64,000 nt of DNA from Acanthosoma haemorrhoidale (GCA_930367205.1 OV884011.1:35725754-35789753), one strand, 5' to 3'; positions 10,679 to 23,150 are shown, counted from the stretch's first letter. The notes: a model not told the origin generated them from the letters alone. Numbers and translations: made by a program.

Positions 10679-13600
10679 ACTTGAAAAAAAAAATTGGGTA
10701 AGATGGGACCAAAACACAGGTTTGTATTGAATTAGGCTTATGTTATGTTATTATATCTGAAAATTAAGTTTAATGCTATGTAATTGAATTTTATTTAAAA
10801 CATAAAGATTGAAACTATTAAATATTCTCTTCAATAACAGGCTAAGATTATAAGATTTAGCAAAAATAATTTATTGTTGTAAATATATAGTTATCAATTA
10901 CAAAATTTTTTTTTTAATCTAAACAATTTTCTTGAACACATTCCTATTTATGATAGTAATTAGCTGTATAATATAATTTATGTTCTTTTAACTAAAACTG
11001 CAGTATGTCAAAATGATTAAATAAATAAAAGATATTTAATGTAAATGATCTATTTCCTATTCATCTATGATGGATTACAAAATAGATTGGACTTATTTTT
11101 CCGAGGATGCATAATTGTTACAAAGGAATCAAAATTTTATGTTCTAGAATATTATTTTTTACTTTTGTATGTGGTGATTCTTATAATTTTTACAAATATT
11201 TATAAATTTTAATAGTGAGCTATATGTCTATTCTACAACTAGTTCTTTTTAATATTTTGTTATGTTTATTAATTGTATCTATTCATGTATATAATGATAA
11301 TTAGTTATATATTTATAGTCCTATGAGAAGAGGTCTGAAGCATTGTAAAGCTTCGCTTGTGTAAATACCTTTATATACGATGGATTTATACAATTGTGAT
11401 ATATTATGGTTATTAATAATATAGTTTATTATAAATGTTTGTATAGTAAATGTTGATTATTTTCTTACCATGTAATAAAAATAACTTTTGCAATTGTTTT
11501 ATTTTTCATTCAATTTTTTTTTGTTTTTAAATGCTTATTTTATCGTCATTGTATTGCAAATTTATATCAATTCAATTAGAGAATAAAAGAAAATAAATAT
11601 AAAAACCAGACAATTAAAAAAAAAAAGATAAATACTAATTATTTTTTGTGAAAGTGTCTAAAACCGAGTGTCTTAAATTTGATTCTACTACGGGAAAGGA
11701 AGGGTTTTAGTTTAAATTAAATCAGATTTTAATTGTTCTGGTGCCGATTTCCACTCTGTGATTATGTATGAATATAAACTAACTGATAAAAAACTCCACG
11801 GCTTACTGTCAAGATTTGACATGTGTTTTACCTAAGCCATTTAGCAAGTCCACATGCACTAGCGACTCTTAAGGTCTCTTCTCTCTGACCTATGTACTAC
11901 TGGCCTAAGCTGAGCTAATTATACATGGGATTCATTTTTTCTTTCATCTTCCCAATTCACTCTTTAGTATCTGCTTTCTTTCCTTACTAACTTATCCTGT
12001 CCCTCGTAAGATATTTTAATGCTGAGTTAATATTTTGAAAGAATTCACTGATTAAACTTGGGATAAAATAGTGCTAAAAAACCCTTCAATTATATTGTAC
12101 TGGGGCGTTTGGAACATTCTGTTGAAACTGGTGAAGCGTTTATAATTATACCTCCCTCAGGTTTCAATTATGAAAACCAAACATTCATAATCGAAATAGC
12201 GTAATACATTTAATCTGATTTATTCATTATTATTTATTGTAGGAAACTCGTGTTTTTATATAAAATTAACAATTAAAACGCATGACTACTGATTGATTTT
12301 CTTTCTACGGTAAATGTTGAACTGAATCAAGGTTACAAGGTGGTATGTTATTCCTCCTCAAAATCTCTGATGGGTTAATCTGTCGTAATGTTCCCGTTAC
12401 GTTGACGTTTTTACAGTATGGACAGCTCATCTATAATCTAATTTAGTTTATCAGATCCAAAATACAGTTATAGAAAAAAAATGAATGCTCCTCAAGTGAT
12501 GATGAATTTGAAGATTAAAGTTTACACAGTGCAAACCCTGAACAAGAAATTCGCAGGGTTGAATTATTAATTTTAGACTAATTAATACTAAAAGCCTTAA
12601 ACAATTGTGTTAATTTTATTTTTTTAAAACAATTTGAAGGAAAATGTTTAACCTTATATTTTGAAGAAAACTATATACTTAAAGTAGTTTGAGCCACCAA
12701 CATGTATTTAGGTAAGGAGATATGGGTACTAGCAGTAAGTAGGAGTTTCCAAAAAAAAATACCAATCAAATCCTAATAAAGAGGCTGCACCGTTGACCAA
12801 AAGGAAAATAAGTAAAAGCATTTTTGCAAGAAATGCTCCGCTATATGCTGGTTTCAAACATGTAGACAGTGAATATTTTAGTGTTAATGATAATATTGGG
12901 TTATTGCCGTAGAAACGCATTAAGGTGCATTATGTGATGATTTACATATTAGACATTTAATGACAATTATCTTAAAAATAAAAATAATCGTGTAGTTGAA
13001 GAGTGCTTTAAATTATCCCTAATTACTAATGGGTTAATTTTACTCGATGTTCCCATTGACATCAATATTTTTCATGTTACCACTGCCGATTATTGGCTCA
13101 AGCTTTGTCTCTTGAAAATTTATTAAATGATTTTTTGTGTACTTATTAAATACATTTACTTGTACTTATTACACATATTTACGCTCTCATGTAAGGAAGG
13201 CTACCGTAAATGGAGCCAGGGACTAGTGAAATAATAAATCTACTCCATGCTTTTCCATTAATATGACTAAATGAGTCTTTGGTGAAGGAAGTGTCGTAAG
13301 TATAGTTATCTGGAAGACCGCTAGATCGTGCAGGCAGGCAACTTAGCCACCACAGAAAATGCATAGTGAAGGAACCAAAATAAAAACAATTTTCTTTTGC
13401 ATCTCCTCTCAGATTTAGCATTTTCGAGTTGTGTCACTTTTCTTGTGGGTGATGCAGCGATATCATGAAGCATTAGTCCTAATCACTACACCGTATGAGA
13501 GATCTCTTACTAAATGATTATGAAAAAATGGCCAAAAATACATCGTTTCATTCTTTTAACAAATCCCCTCAAAGTGACTGAAAATTGTCTTTTAAACAAA

Positions 13601-14034
13601 TAAAAACCCCAATTATACACGAAATATTTATTTTTAGCTCTAAAACTTTATATTTTACTTCAGAAATCCTAAATGTTATTGGAATTTATTTGCGTCAGAT
13701 TTTTTTTTCATCATCCCATTTAAACCAAAATCTAATCACAATGTTTCTAGTTATTGTTGAAATTATTTTGTGGGGGGGGCATAACAATATAACTGCAGGA
13801 ACAGTATTATACTGACAGTCTCTTGGGATCGGGATAGGCTGGCTAACCTGGTCTTGACAAACTGTTATAGGTTATCTTTCCCTTGTTTACTTTTTTTCGT
13901 TTTAATACACAGTGGACCGGTTATATTGTCGTTTTTTGCGTTATTTGCATTTCTGTATAAGTAAATCTAATTACTTTGTAAAAGATTTTGGCTTGAATCA
14001 CATGCGAGGTAATTAATTACTAGTATTTATCCTA
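10679..14034. other. Intergenic AT-rich DNA downstream of Exn
   Basis: No supported gene. Short open frames here do not resemble known proteins. A roughly 45-bp motif beginning TGGGTTAAT and containing ATGTTCCC recurs in diverged form at 12370 and 13030, which may be remains of one repeat. A tRNA-like A-box sequence (GTAGTGATTAGG on the minus strand near 13470-13490) hints at a decayed SINE but has no clear B box. Confidence 0.4.
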
Positions 14035-14652
14035 ATTAGAATACATATTGTAGAAGTCAAAGTTCTCCGAACCCCAAATGCGACAATTTTGTCGATTAAC
14101 AAAGCCATCAAGATGAAAATGTGCTTCATCGCTTATGATAATTTGGCTCGAAATCAGCATCCACTTGTTGATGTTCAATAATCCATTCAACGAACTCTCT
14201 TCGCTGTGAATGGTCACTAGGCTTCAATTTTTGAGTTAACTGAATTTTGTAAGCAAGGAGACCCAGTTTTCTAGTGAGTATACGCTGTAGATAGCTTCTT
14301 GAAATTTGCAATTCTTGTATACGACGCCGAATTGATGTTCCTGGATTTTCAACAACACTCTCACGCGTTTTTGGACGACCAGTGTGTTTAGTGTCTCCAA
14401 CTGATCCATTCTCCCTAAATTTTGTAATTAATCTCTTCACCGTTGATGAAGTCAAAACACTATAACTGCGGCCGCCAAACTTTCATTATTTTTGAGATAA
14501 TGTTCCACAATAAAGACACGTTGTTCTATCGTGTAACGCTCCATTTTTACTAACCCTAAACTGTCAGCTGTCAAATTGTTTTTTTAGGGTTGACAGCACT
14601 TTACTGCACAAATGGTGGCAAATTCAAATCTTGCGTTAATTCTGGGACACCG
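14035..14652 (-). mobile_element. Tc1/mariner DD41D element, 3'-truncated (copy 2)
   Basis: On the minus strand the 5' inverted end GTGTCCCAGAATTAACGC lies at 14635-14651. The transposase ATG is at 14544. The N-terminal region is broken by a small frameshifting deletion after NNESLAAAV. The reading then resumes with TSSTVKRLITKFRENGS, GRPKTRESVVENPGTSIRRR, ELQISRSYLQRILTRKLG and the first catalytic Asp in ISDEAHFHLDG. It stops after RIWGSEN, so the second and third Asp and the right inverted end are missing. It is the same family as the copy at 6903 but retains the part that copy has lost. Confidence 0.88.
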
Positions 14653-15079
14653 TTTATAATACTCGGTTAGAAAACTAAACCAAAACAAAGAAAAACTTTC
14701 AGTATATAAATGTACGATTTGTTTTTAAAATAAACAACAATAAAAAAAAATCAAATAAAAAAATCAATATTATACCATGAGGAATTAAAAATAAAACCAC
14801 GTATTACAAATTACAAATACAAAATAAACAAGGTATAATAATAAAGGATATAAAGCAAGTATCTGTATGAAAATGTGTCTACGTATTATACATACCTGCG
14901 AAAAAATACGCAAGTCAAAAAGCCATTTGAAGCATTTGTTTCAGAATTTATTTAACAAAAAATATTACCTTTTATAAAATGGTATGCAAGGTTTGTGTCA
15001 ATTTTATTATAAGTCAAATTACATTGCCTGGATTAGCTAGAAAGTGAACAGTGAATAGTAAAATCAGATTTGAAAAATT

Positions 15080-15350
15080 ATCAACTCAGAATGTTTTTGA
15101 CTCTTTAAAGTGTAAATTCCTTTTAATAATGAGAATCTCACCACGTTTTTTAAACACCTCCAACATCCTTCTGGGAAATTCTTCTTACCAAGTTTATCAA
15201 AGAGCTCTCTGGTATGTTATCCCAAGCTTGTGCGATCCTTTCTTTAAGTTCCTTGATACTCCGCCAGCCCAATGTGATGAGACCTTCGCGACAAGATTAT
15301 TTTTCCTTTCTTTGGCCATTCAAGAAATAATTAAACACGTCGGGGCCATC
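15080..15350 (-). pseudogene. Tc1-like transposase C-terminal remnant
   Basis: Translating the minus strand gives SIKELKERIAQAWDNIPESS and then LINLVRRI, followed in another frame by MLEVFKKRGE. This is the usual C-terminus of Tc1-type transposases. Frameshifts and an oddly placed poly-T run near 15360-15371 interrupt it, and the catalytic region is not recognisable. It is an old non-functional relic. Confidence 0.6.
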
Positions 15351-15809
15351 AAGCTTAAATTTTTTTTTTTTATCGATAAAAATAACCCTGGACCAAATTT
15401 AGCTTTGGTGATTTTTTTTTATCAGGAAACTGGAAGTGCCGTTGTATGTGATGTTTTTTGAGCTGCGGTTTTCTTATTATTTTATGATAATTTAAATACC
15501 AGGTTTCAGCTATCCACTTCCACCCACTTCACATCCTGGTTGAATCCCTTCACAATCTGGACAGAAGTAGCACCGGTTTTTGAGACCCCCCCTTCAAACG
15601 AGGTGGTTTACTTGACCGGGATGGATGCCTTCCAGTTCTTTTATTTTTTCCGGGTCTGAATTCAAAAAGTTTTTAATTACACCCTGGGAGTGGTTTTATA
15701 TTATCTGGTGTTTATATGTTTTCACAGGACTATGTGCATAAGGGATAGTAGGGCTAAATAAATAAATTTTCTTGCTGGCAAATGGACGACAGAAAGAACC
15801 AAACCGGCA

Positions 15810-15820
15810 CCTAGAACACT

Positions 15821-15912
<92 letters not shown>

Positions 15913-16330
15913 CTGGCGCTTGCTGCTCTTCTGAAACCATGGTCTATACATTCAACTTTCTCTGCATCTCTCTCTCCTAACCTCGCTATGTTTTAGTCCG
16001 GCGGTGTCAGACCCCATACCTTCCTAGTGGGAATCTCTGCCTTCGTCTCGCTAAAACTAGCATCTCCTTGGGAGAGACCTATCCCTCACGGACGACCGTT
16101 GCCGTGGCCCTACAAACTTTACTTATTAGCGTCTCCCACGGCAATCCAGTCTGCTTCTCTCCGATTCACACTCGCCTTTGGGATCCGGACGGTTTTCGCC
16201 TACCCTTAGATACCGAGTGTGAATTCGTGGTCATTCCAAGACCACATAAACTACCTATAAACCTACCCTATTCCTCTTGTCGGGACACACCTTTTAAGAT
16301 CTTTCGGAGTCAGATCAAAGCGAATTAAGC
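15810..16330 (+). mobile_element. LTR fragment, subfamily A
   Basis: From GAACAC just before the TC run to about 16290 it aligns with the LTRs at 56357 and near 30100. It shares the CTCGCTATGTTTTAGTCCG block and the pair TTCACACTCG / CGAGTGTGAA that forms a conserved hairpin. The 3' end is rearranged after CCTCTTGTCGGGACACA and the 5' half is absent. Reading frames of 60-86 codons within it recur in other copies but are not known protein-coding genes. Confidence 0.75.
15825..15909 (+). repeat. (TC)n microsatellite, about 42 units
   Basis: An uninterrupted TC run of about 85 bp precedes TGCACTGGCGCTTGCTGCTC. The same unique sequence in the LTR fragment near 30128 is preceded by only about five TC units, so this run has expanded inside an LTR copy. 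Confidence 0.97.
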
Positions 16331-17775
16331 TGCCCGCCGACTAGGCCACCAGCTAGGGTGAAAGACCACAGGTCCACCCACCTTATCTCTTTCTTGGCGC
16401 TCTGTGGACGGCGGCTAGAGGTTGTAGTGACCCTAGCCCGCGGCGGTCGTCTCCTCCCCACTTTGGGGATCCTCATATCTGATAACTCCCGACAGTATAT
16501 TTTGAAGGAGTTTAAAGGCCGGAAAGATGGGACTCGAGTTCCAGAAGTAGACTGAGGATTTAAACCGTTGGAGATTGTAAATATAGGGAGGGTCCCTGTA
16601 TAACCCTAACTCTATAAAAGATAAAGAAGGCGTTTGGGTTCCAGACTCGTTTATTTTGTTTATTGGATGAACTAAGGTGACTATACATATTATTTTTCCA
16701 GTACAGTAATGATTTTCGGCTATTGGCCTTGGTTAGTTATGAAGTGTAACCAGTAAAATTTAGGAAATTATAAAACTCAATAACAAGTTAAAACCTTTTA
16801 AAATGGTAGCTAATTACTAAACACAATTTTAGCCAAACTATTACGGAATTTTATTCGAATCAATTCACTCTGTAAAATTAAAGAATGATAACCTTAATTA
16901 GATATTGCAATAATGTGCTTTTGTATAGAATTTTAAAACTTTCAAATCGAATATTTGTTGTGAAATTACTTTCACAACTTCTATATTATAAAGGAGTAAT
17001 GTGTGCTATAGTGGTTAAACTCTGAAATTTTTGAACCATACGAAAACTTATTTATTATCGAGAACCCTAAGTCAAAATAATATTTAAAAAGCTTAAAATA
17101 ATTTGAAAAACAAATGGTAACCATAATATGAATTCATATATATAAACTTTGAAATTTCAGATATATTGCTTATACATGCAGGCAGACAGGCATAACGATG
17201 ATCGCCTGGTAACTGCCCCATAGTACAGCCCCGTACTCTGAGCGTTAGTTAGTAAGGAAAGCTTTAACCGCATCAGCGTTGACTTTTTCATTTTTGGAAC
17301 CATCTTGATTCCCTGAAGAATAAACTGTTACTATCAAGAGTCGGACACGTCCTTACAGATGTAGGAAGGCTGTGTGTGGTTATTGCGGTAGACCTGTAGA
17401 CCTGCTCTCTCGAGGGCGAATATGAGCAGTTTTAAGAGAGAGAGAGACAATGCTTCAACACTTATTTGCCGTTATGATTTTCCAAAGGAAGAGCATCTGC
17501 TTCCGATACTTTAGTCACAGGGAAGGTCTTATGCTCATTTCTCACGAGTCCAATTGTAGAATTAACGATCTCACAACAGTAAAGACTTAAAAACATTTTA
17601 TTAGTAAAAAACAAAACAAATCATAGTAACGGCATAGTTGATAGTAAATTATATTAATTAATACAGGGGGGGTGACTGGATGAGACTGATAGAGACGCAG
17701 GCATGTACTTTAGGCGAAGGGTTGAGAAAATGAGGGAGTAGTTGCCGGGTTTTGTTTGTTCTTTGGTGGGTATTC
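16331..17775. other. Intergenic, no recognised feature
   Basis: The stretch 16331-16560 is GC-richer and may be part of an unrecognised retroelement leader. The rest is AT-rich unique-looking DNA. No supported gene. Confidence 0.35.
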
Positions 17776-18215
17776 TGTCTTAGGCTTCCATCTCGACAAA
17801 CGGCTGACCTGGAACCCACATACGAGGCAAAAAAGACAAGAACTAAACAGACGCTTTGGACAAATGTACAGTCTACTTCAAAGGACATCCAATCTCTCAA
17901 TAGAGAATAAATTACCAATCTACAAAGTTATACTCAAGCCAATACGGACATGCGGAATAAAGCTTTGGGGACAGGAAAAAAGTCGAACATCAAGCGTATC
18001 CAGTCCTTTCAATCAAAAGTCCTGAGAACAATAGTAAATGCCCCTTATTACGTCAGCAACAAAACCCTTCACAACGATCTTAATATACCTTACATTCTGG
18101 AACTCGTCCCTTCCAAGTTCATGAAATTCCATAGTAACAACCTATCCAACCACCCTAATCCCGTAGGACAGTCATTGCACTGCGCCACTCTTCCCTATAA
18201 CCCTCCTCGGCTGTA
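17776..18215 (+). mobile_element. LINE-A (Jockey-like) reverse transcriptase 3' fragment
   Basis: The segment encodes FHLDKRLTWNPHT, KRQELNRRFGQMYSLL, LSIENKLPIYKVILKPI and, after a frameshift, FQSKVLRTIVNAPYYVSNKT and LHNDLNIPYILELV. This is the C-terminal thumb region of Jockey-clade reverse transcriptases. The 5' part and the 3' UTR are missing, and a frameshift near 17950 splits it. It is a dead fragment of the family that recurs at 21472, 37432, 39903, 57667, 60437 and 63687. Confidence 0.85.
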
Positions 18216-18708
18216 GGACTTGATACCTGGAAAGAATCAAAGTGGAGCTCCTCTCCACACTCTCTGAGGAAGAATCTGTGTCCTTACATAGGATTTCATG
18301 TCAATATCTGTTATCTCTCTCTTCATCTTCTCCGCTCCACTTTTCATCTCTGAGATGTCTCTAATGATTCTGTGATGTCAGGATATGATACTGAGAATCC
18401 TCTGAAGGGAGAATCCATCTGTAAGCCTGCTTTGTTCCTCGAGGGGTTTTAGGATACCATTTCCTGTCTTGCAAAACTTCGAACCTGTCGGAGGGTCACC
18501 TATTGACACTAAGCGTTACCGCGGTGTTCTGGCATGTACGTCCGCTATATCTGTCCAAGGATTATTTTCTTACTACTCCCATTAGCTCCTTTGTCTGTGA
18601 CCAACTCAGTATCAAAGAAAAAACCAATTAAAATAAAAAGCTTATTCTATAACTTACACTACCAAAGTCTTAAGCTAATGCGATGTGCTTGGAAAATTCC
18701 ATATAAAA
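18216..18708. other. Intergenic, no recognised feature
   Basis: Moderately GC-rich sequence between a LINE-A fragment and an old mariner. It does not align with the LINE-A 3' UTR seen in other copies. No supported gene. Confidence 0.3.
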
Positions 18709-19820
18709 GGGATGAGTCATAAAAATTGACCTCTAAGAAATTTGTTTTTATTAAACATTCTAAGTATGTGCCGTTGTGTTCTATGGTTTGTTGCCTAGTC
18801 TAGCTGTCAGATTCACAGATTTGCATCACTCTTTGGGTTTTGAACGGAAGAATTCTGGAACTCCATTTTGAACCTCATCCAGAGAATCGAAGGATTTTCT
18901 TTGAAGATAGTGAGCCATTGACCGGGACAGATGGTAGTTGAAAGGTGCCAAGTTCGAACCCTAAGCAGGGGGAGGGAAAAAAGCTCAATTTCATCCAGTT
19001 CTGAAATATTTGGTTCCGTGTATGTAACGAAAAGTGTGTGATCGGGCGTTATATTGTTGAAATAAACACCGATTTACTATTACAATGTTTACTAATCCTG
19101 GGCAACATCATCAATTCTTTGCAACTGACACAATAACGTTCTGATCTATGGTTCGACTTGATTATGAATTATGCCTTCGTAATTCCACAATACAGAGGGC
19201 ATTGTCTTTTTTTTCGAATTGCCCTCGCTTATTCTCCAATATATCCACTTCTCTTCGCAAGTAATAATTATTTTAATAAAACAATGGTCATTTTGGGCCT
19301 TTCAAAAGTTTTTGACAAATTTCTACTCGATGTCGTGCCTGCTCAGGAGTAGACTACTGGAGAATCACTTTTGATCCGCAATTCACTTTCCGAAGTTATG
19401 CAGCCCATGACTAAATCATCATCAAAGAATGATTTTCGTCTAGAACCATCTTTCCTCTCGAGGCTGATGACACACGTTTCGAATTTCTGCAACCATCTAC
19501 TCGCAGTCCGTTCAGAAAGTGCATCCTCTTCGTCGAATTGTCGGTTGTACACCAAATGGGTTTTTACGGTGGCGGAAAACTCATGTTTCCAGAAATGGCG
19601 TAATATTACCAATATGTCAAATTTTAGTGCCATGTTGTTTAACCTTCTGCTAAGACACAACTGAAGGCGAGACGAGGTCATTTTGTTTACGAATTCATTT
19701 GGTATATTCCAGGGATTGAAATGATACTAACCTTAATTGGATTTGAAAAAGAAATAAAGCCGGTCAGTGGATTAGAATTTCCTAGAAAAGCGAAGTCGGT
19801 CATTTTTTATTACTCACCCC
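18709..19820 (-). mobile_element. Old mariner, heavily degraded
   Basis: The ends carry inverted GGGRTGAGTMATAAAAA followed by TGACC (18709-18733 and 19800-19820 in complement). On the minus strand the N-terminal helix-turn-helix domain is readable near 19460-19620 (FSATVKTHLVYNRQFDEEDA, LSERTASRWLQKFET, DDDLV). Further down, with many stops and frameshifts, come QQYNARSHTFRY, where the catalytic Asp has become Tyr, then LAPFNYHLSRSMAHYL, where SDYH has become FNYH, and EFFRSKPKE. This is the DD34D layout with both downstream catalytic Asp lost. It belongs to a different subfamily from the mariners at 469 and 39595. Confidence 0.78.
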
Positions 19821-19823
19821 ATT

Positions 19824-21249
19824 AAGATTATATTTATAAAATAATTCATTTGTATCTGAGCTTTGCACGACGTCCTGACCTTTTTACGAATCAAATGGAA
19901 GTAAAACAGTCAAAATTATTTTGAAATTACAATTCCTTTTTGTTAAGAGCGAATAACAGCTGAAAATACCACACGCGGTTACCATTTTAAGAAATATTTT
20001 GAATATTAAATTTTGTGGGTTATCTCTTCGAGGCTTGAAATTATAAAATATTTCGGTATTTAAGTATGCACTGTTAGAGATATACTAATAATAATGAATT
20101 ATATTCTAATGAAATGGCTGACTGAACTCAACGCCGGGTAATTGTGACAGTGATAAAATAACGTAACAGTTATACTCGCGTGGCAGAATATTGCCAGAGA
20201 AGGAGGTATGGGCATTAATTATAAACTGTCGCTGCTAATTAACTGCCCTTAGCTAACTTTAAGAAAAAAAACAAATACTTCCTTTAAGGCCAATTCTCTT
20301 AAAACAGCCAGACTTATTAAACTTTGGGCACCCTCTCACTTCAAGGTATATAAAAATCTCACTGAGCAAAAACAATCTCTTTGCAAAAAAAAAAACACGT
20401 GACTGGTTTTCTCTTTGGAATGTGAGAGACCCCTAAACCGTTATACTCAACATATGTTGACAAAAGTACATTTTGTGCGACAAGTGCGGCTTAGTCCGAA
20501 AGGAGCAGCTCTGGTTTCATACAGGTACGTCTGCTCTGTGATAGAGGCCTTAAACATGCAGTTTACTTTTCGGCTAAAGTAACGGGAATTTTGAACAAAG
20601 GATAAATTGAAACGAGAATAATCGAGAAAGACCTGTGTATAGTAAACGATACGAAGCTGATACGGTTGCGAATGTTTTGAATTGAATAAAATGGATTTGT
20701 TACTCAACTCAATTGTTTTATTATTTGTAACAGTCTGCCGTCAAAGGCGATGAATCCGTCCGCAATAGGCATTGTACTCTGGCAGAAATGGATCTGTGCT
20801 AAGGTCGATTGTACAACAGAACAAAATGTAATTTACATCTTAATTGTAATATAGGAGGCAGAGCTTCGGTTCAATTTGTCATTGAACTCACTGATTCGCA
20901 GTGATGGCACTTATCGTAACTACGGTGCAGTCGAGAGACGAGTACGGGTTATGTTGCTTTTCAGCTTATCATTTCTGATCCTTGGCGTTGATTTCCTGAA
21001 TTATAAACGGGAAGTAGTGCAATCGATTATTTTTTTTAACGAACGGTGGTTACAAGGCCATATATTTTTTGGGACAGCTGAGAGACCTGATATTGATCTG
21101 GTTCCGGGCTTAAGCCCAGACCCTGACACAATATTCGTTCTTTGGCATAAATTATTATTACGAATAGTAGGGAACAATTCTATAAAAATTAGAAGAGTTC
21201 GTAGTAAAACATTGAATGAGAAATATACAAACATAAAAGTGGAAAAAGC
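19824..21249. other. Intergenic, no recognised gene
   Basis: A long open frame begins near 20876, but only its last part (from about 21250) resembles a known protein. The stretch 20110-20260 has mixed composition with homeodomain-like TAATTA cores (GCATTAATTATAAAC, GCTGCTAATTAACTG) and might be a conserved regulatory element; this is speculation. Confidence 0.3.
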
Positions 21250-21420
21250 TCCCGACGTAGCTTCACGTAACGTACAATGCCACCTCTCCGAAATGGAGCA
21301 TTGGTGCAACTGATGGAGGATAAAAGTCAACGAAGGACAATGCACTAACATTACTTTTACCATACGACGCGGATCCCACCCCAGGCCTCTTCAACAATAC
21401 TTTTCTTCCTATATCAGGCA
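21250..21420 (+). pseudogene. Jockey-like reverse transcriptase fragment
   Basis: The + strand encodes PDVASRNVQCHLSEMEHWCN, a stop, then WRIKVNEGQCTNITFTIRRG. This matches the palm-to-thumb segment of Jockey-clade reverse transcriptases, where a W...WKIKVN...K..H..FT pattern is typical. The stop replaces an expected residue before W. The fragment ends about 50 bp before the 3' end of an antisense LINE-A copy. It may come from a relative of LINE-A. Confidence 0.6.
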
Positions 21421-21471
21421 CAGTTGGAAATCCTCCTTGGAAAAATAGACTTAAAAGACAGGAATTATATA

Positions 21472-22390
21472 TAAAAACAACTTTATTATGAAAACATTAC
21501 AATCTGCCTTATTGGACAATAAGTAATTCTGATGAATGATCGTGTTCATACCATATTTACAATTTTCTTAGACTCCCTCATTCATACATTATTTATAAAC
21601 AGCCCTCCCAAGTCCACATGGGACACCTCCCTCGCATGCGAAAGAGGAAGCGGAGCGTTAGGAAGTCCCCTACGCTCCTCTGTCAGCCGCGTCACTGGAT
21701 AAGATCCAGTGGAGGCTAACCAAGAAAGAGCGCGAGAGCCACATACGCTCAGGACATGATTGGAAAACTGGCCATTGCCAGGACTCTCACTGTCACGTAT
21801 TTAAAGCAGATCACGAGTCCACTGCCGTTTTAGTCTCCAAGGAGGTTTATAGGGATGAGTGGCGCAGTGTAATGACTGTGCTAGGGGATTAAGGTGGTTG
21901 GCTAGGTTACTATGGGATTTTATGAACTTGGAACGGTTGAGTTCTAGAATTTAGGGTATATTAAGATCACTGTGAAGGGTTTTGTTGCTGATGTAATAAG
22001 GGCATTCACTATTGTTCTCAGGACTTTTGATTGAAATGATTGGATGCGCTTGATGTTCGACTTTTTTGCTGCCCCCTCCCCCCAAGCTCTATCCCGTACG
22101 TCCAGATTGGCTTTAGTATAACTTTGTAGATTTGTAGATTGGTAATTTATTTTCTATTGAGCGATAGGATGTCCTTCGAAGTTGTGTATACAGTTGTCCA
22201 AAGCGTCTGTTTAGTTCTTGTCTTTTTGGCCTAATGTGTGAGTTCCATGTCAGCCTTTTGTCGAGATATAAGCCTAAATACCGTACTGTCTCGGATGCAG
22301 GGAGAAAATTACAGGAACTAAGCAGCTGTATAGGCTGGTCGACAAGAAATCCCACCTCACCTGGCATGTTAAGTCAATATAATATAGGAA
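21472..22390 (-). mobile_element. LINE-A (Jockey-like) 5'-truncated copy
   Basis: Read on the minus strand it begins with VDQPIQLLSSCNF and VRYLGLYLDKRLTW and continues KRQELNRRFGQLYTQL and SIENKLPIYK, then frameshifts. The 3' UTR continues down to about 21472, where ...AATAAAGTTG marks the 3' end, with TTATTGGACAATAAG and GGTATGAA blocks shared by all copies. The poly(A) tail has decayed. It is non-functional. Confidence 0.87.
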
Positions 22391-22863
22391 TAAGATTAGG
22401 TTAAGAGACAGATATTGTAAAAGTGGGGCATGCAATAAACCCTTTTTGTAAGAATACCCTCCTTCAAAAGGTCGCATCTGTGTCCCTTCGAACCCCCATA
22501 AAGTCAGTGTCGAACACGAGTTACAACCCTTCCTTTCGTGAGACGAAAGATGTGGGGCTCAGCAGTCCGGGTAGATCATGGACACTGTGTTGGAGAACGG
22601 GCAAATCTTAATCTTCACTTGGTGTGAAAATATATCCTCAAACACAAAGGGTCGTAAAGAGAATTCCCTTCTCCTGAAGATGGAGAAGTGGTTGCAAAAG
22701 GTACAGATATAAGCAGTCGAAAATTGAGCCGGAACTGTTCTTTGGCAGCCACCTTGAAGATAGCTTCACCCTTTTGTTCTGGGTCGTCAAGAGAACGAGC
22801 TTTGGTGGAGGACTGGTTGGAGACGCTAGGACATTGGCTTTTGCAGTTGCACCATCGTTCTAT
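22391..22863. other. Intergenic, unassigned sequence
   Basis: Moderately GC-rich, with short open frames on both strands that resemble no protein I know. It lies between LINE-A and a minisatellite. Confidence 0.3.
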
Positions 22864-23150
22864 TAAGTAAGATACAAGTTTTATTGTTAGTTAGCAAGTA
22901 AGAAGTACGTTTTATTGTTAGTTAGCAAGTAAGAAGTACGTTTTATTGTTAGCTAGCAAGTAAGAAATAATTTTTATTGTTAGCTAGTAAGTAATAAATA
23001 CGTTTTATTATTAGCTAGTAAGTAAGAAATATATTTTATTGTTAGCTAGTAAGTAAGAAATATATTTTATTGTTAGCTAGTAAGTAAGAAATATATTTTG
23101 TCGTTAGCTAGTAAGTAAGAAATACGTTTTATCGTTGGCTAGTAAGACAT
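22864..23150 (+). repeat. Minisatellite, 31-bp unit, about nine copies
   Basis: A unit beginning TACGTTTTATTG and continuing TTAGCTAGTAAGTAAGAAA is repeated head to tail about nine times. The first units carry TTAGTTAGCAAG and later units TTAGCTAGTAAG, so variants are ordered along the array. The three central units (about 23030-23090) are nearly identical. Confidence 0.95.

Noticed and set aside
15722..15996. Arg-Glu or Leu-Ser repeat proteins across the TC run
   Set aside because: They are translations of the (TC)n microsatellite on either strand.
16027..16328. Recurring 60-86 codon open frames in LTR copies (also near 30292, 48430, 56741) as a conserved small gene
   Set aside because: Their positions coincide with the LTR hairpin region, two frames are open at once, stops fall differently in each copy, and no start context or homology is apparent.
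22864..23150. CRISPR-like array
   Set aside because: The repeats are contiguous with no unique spacers, the DNA is eukaryotic and no cas genes are present; it is a minisatellite.
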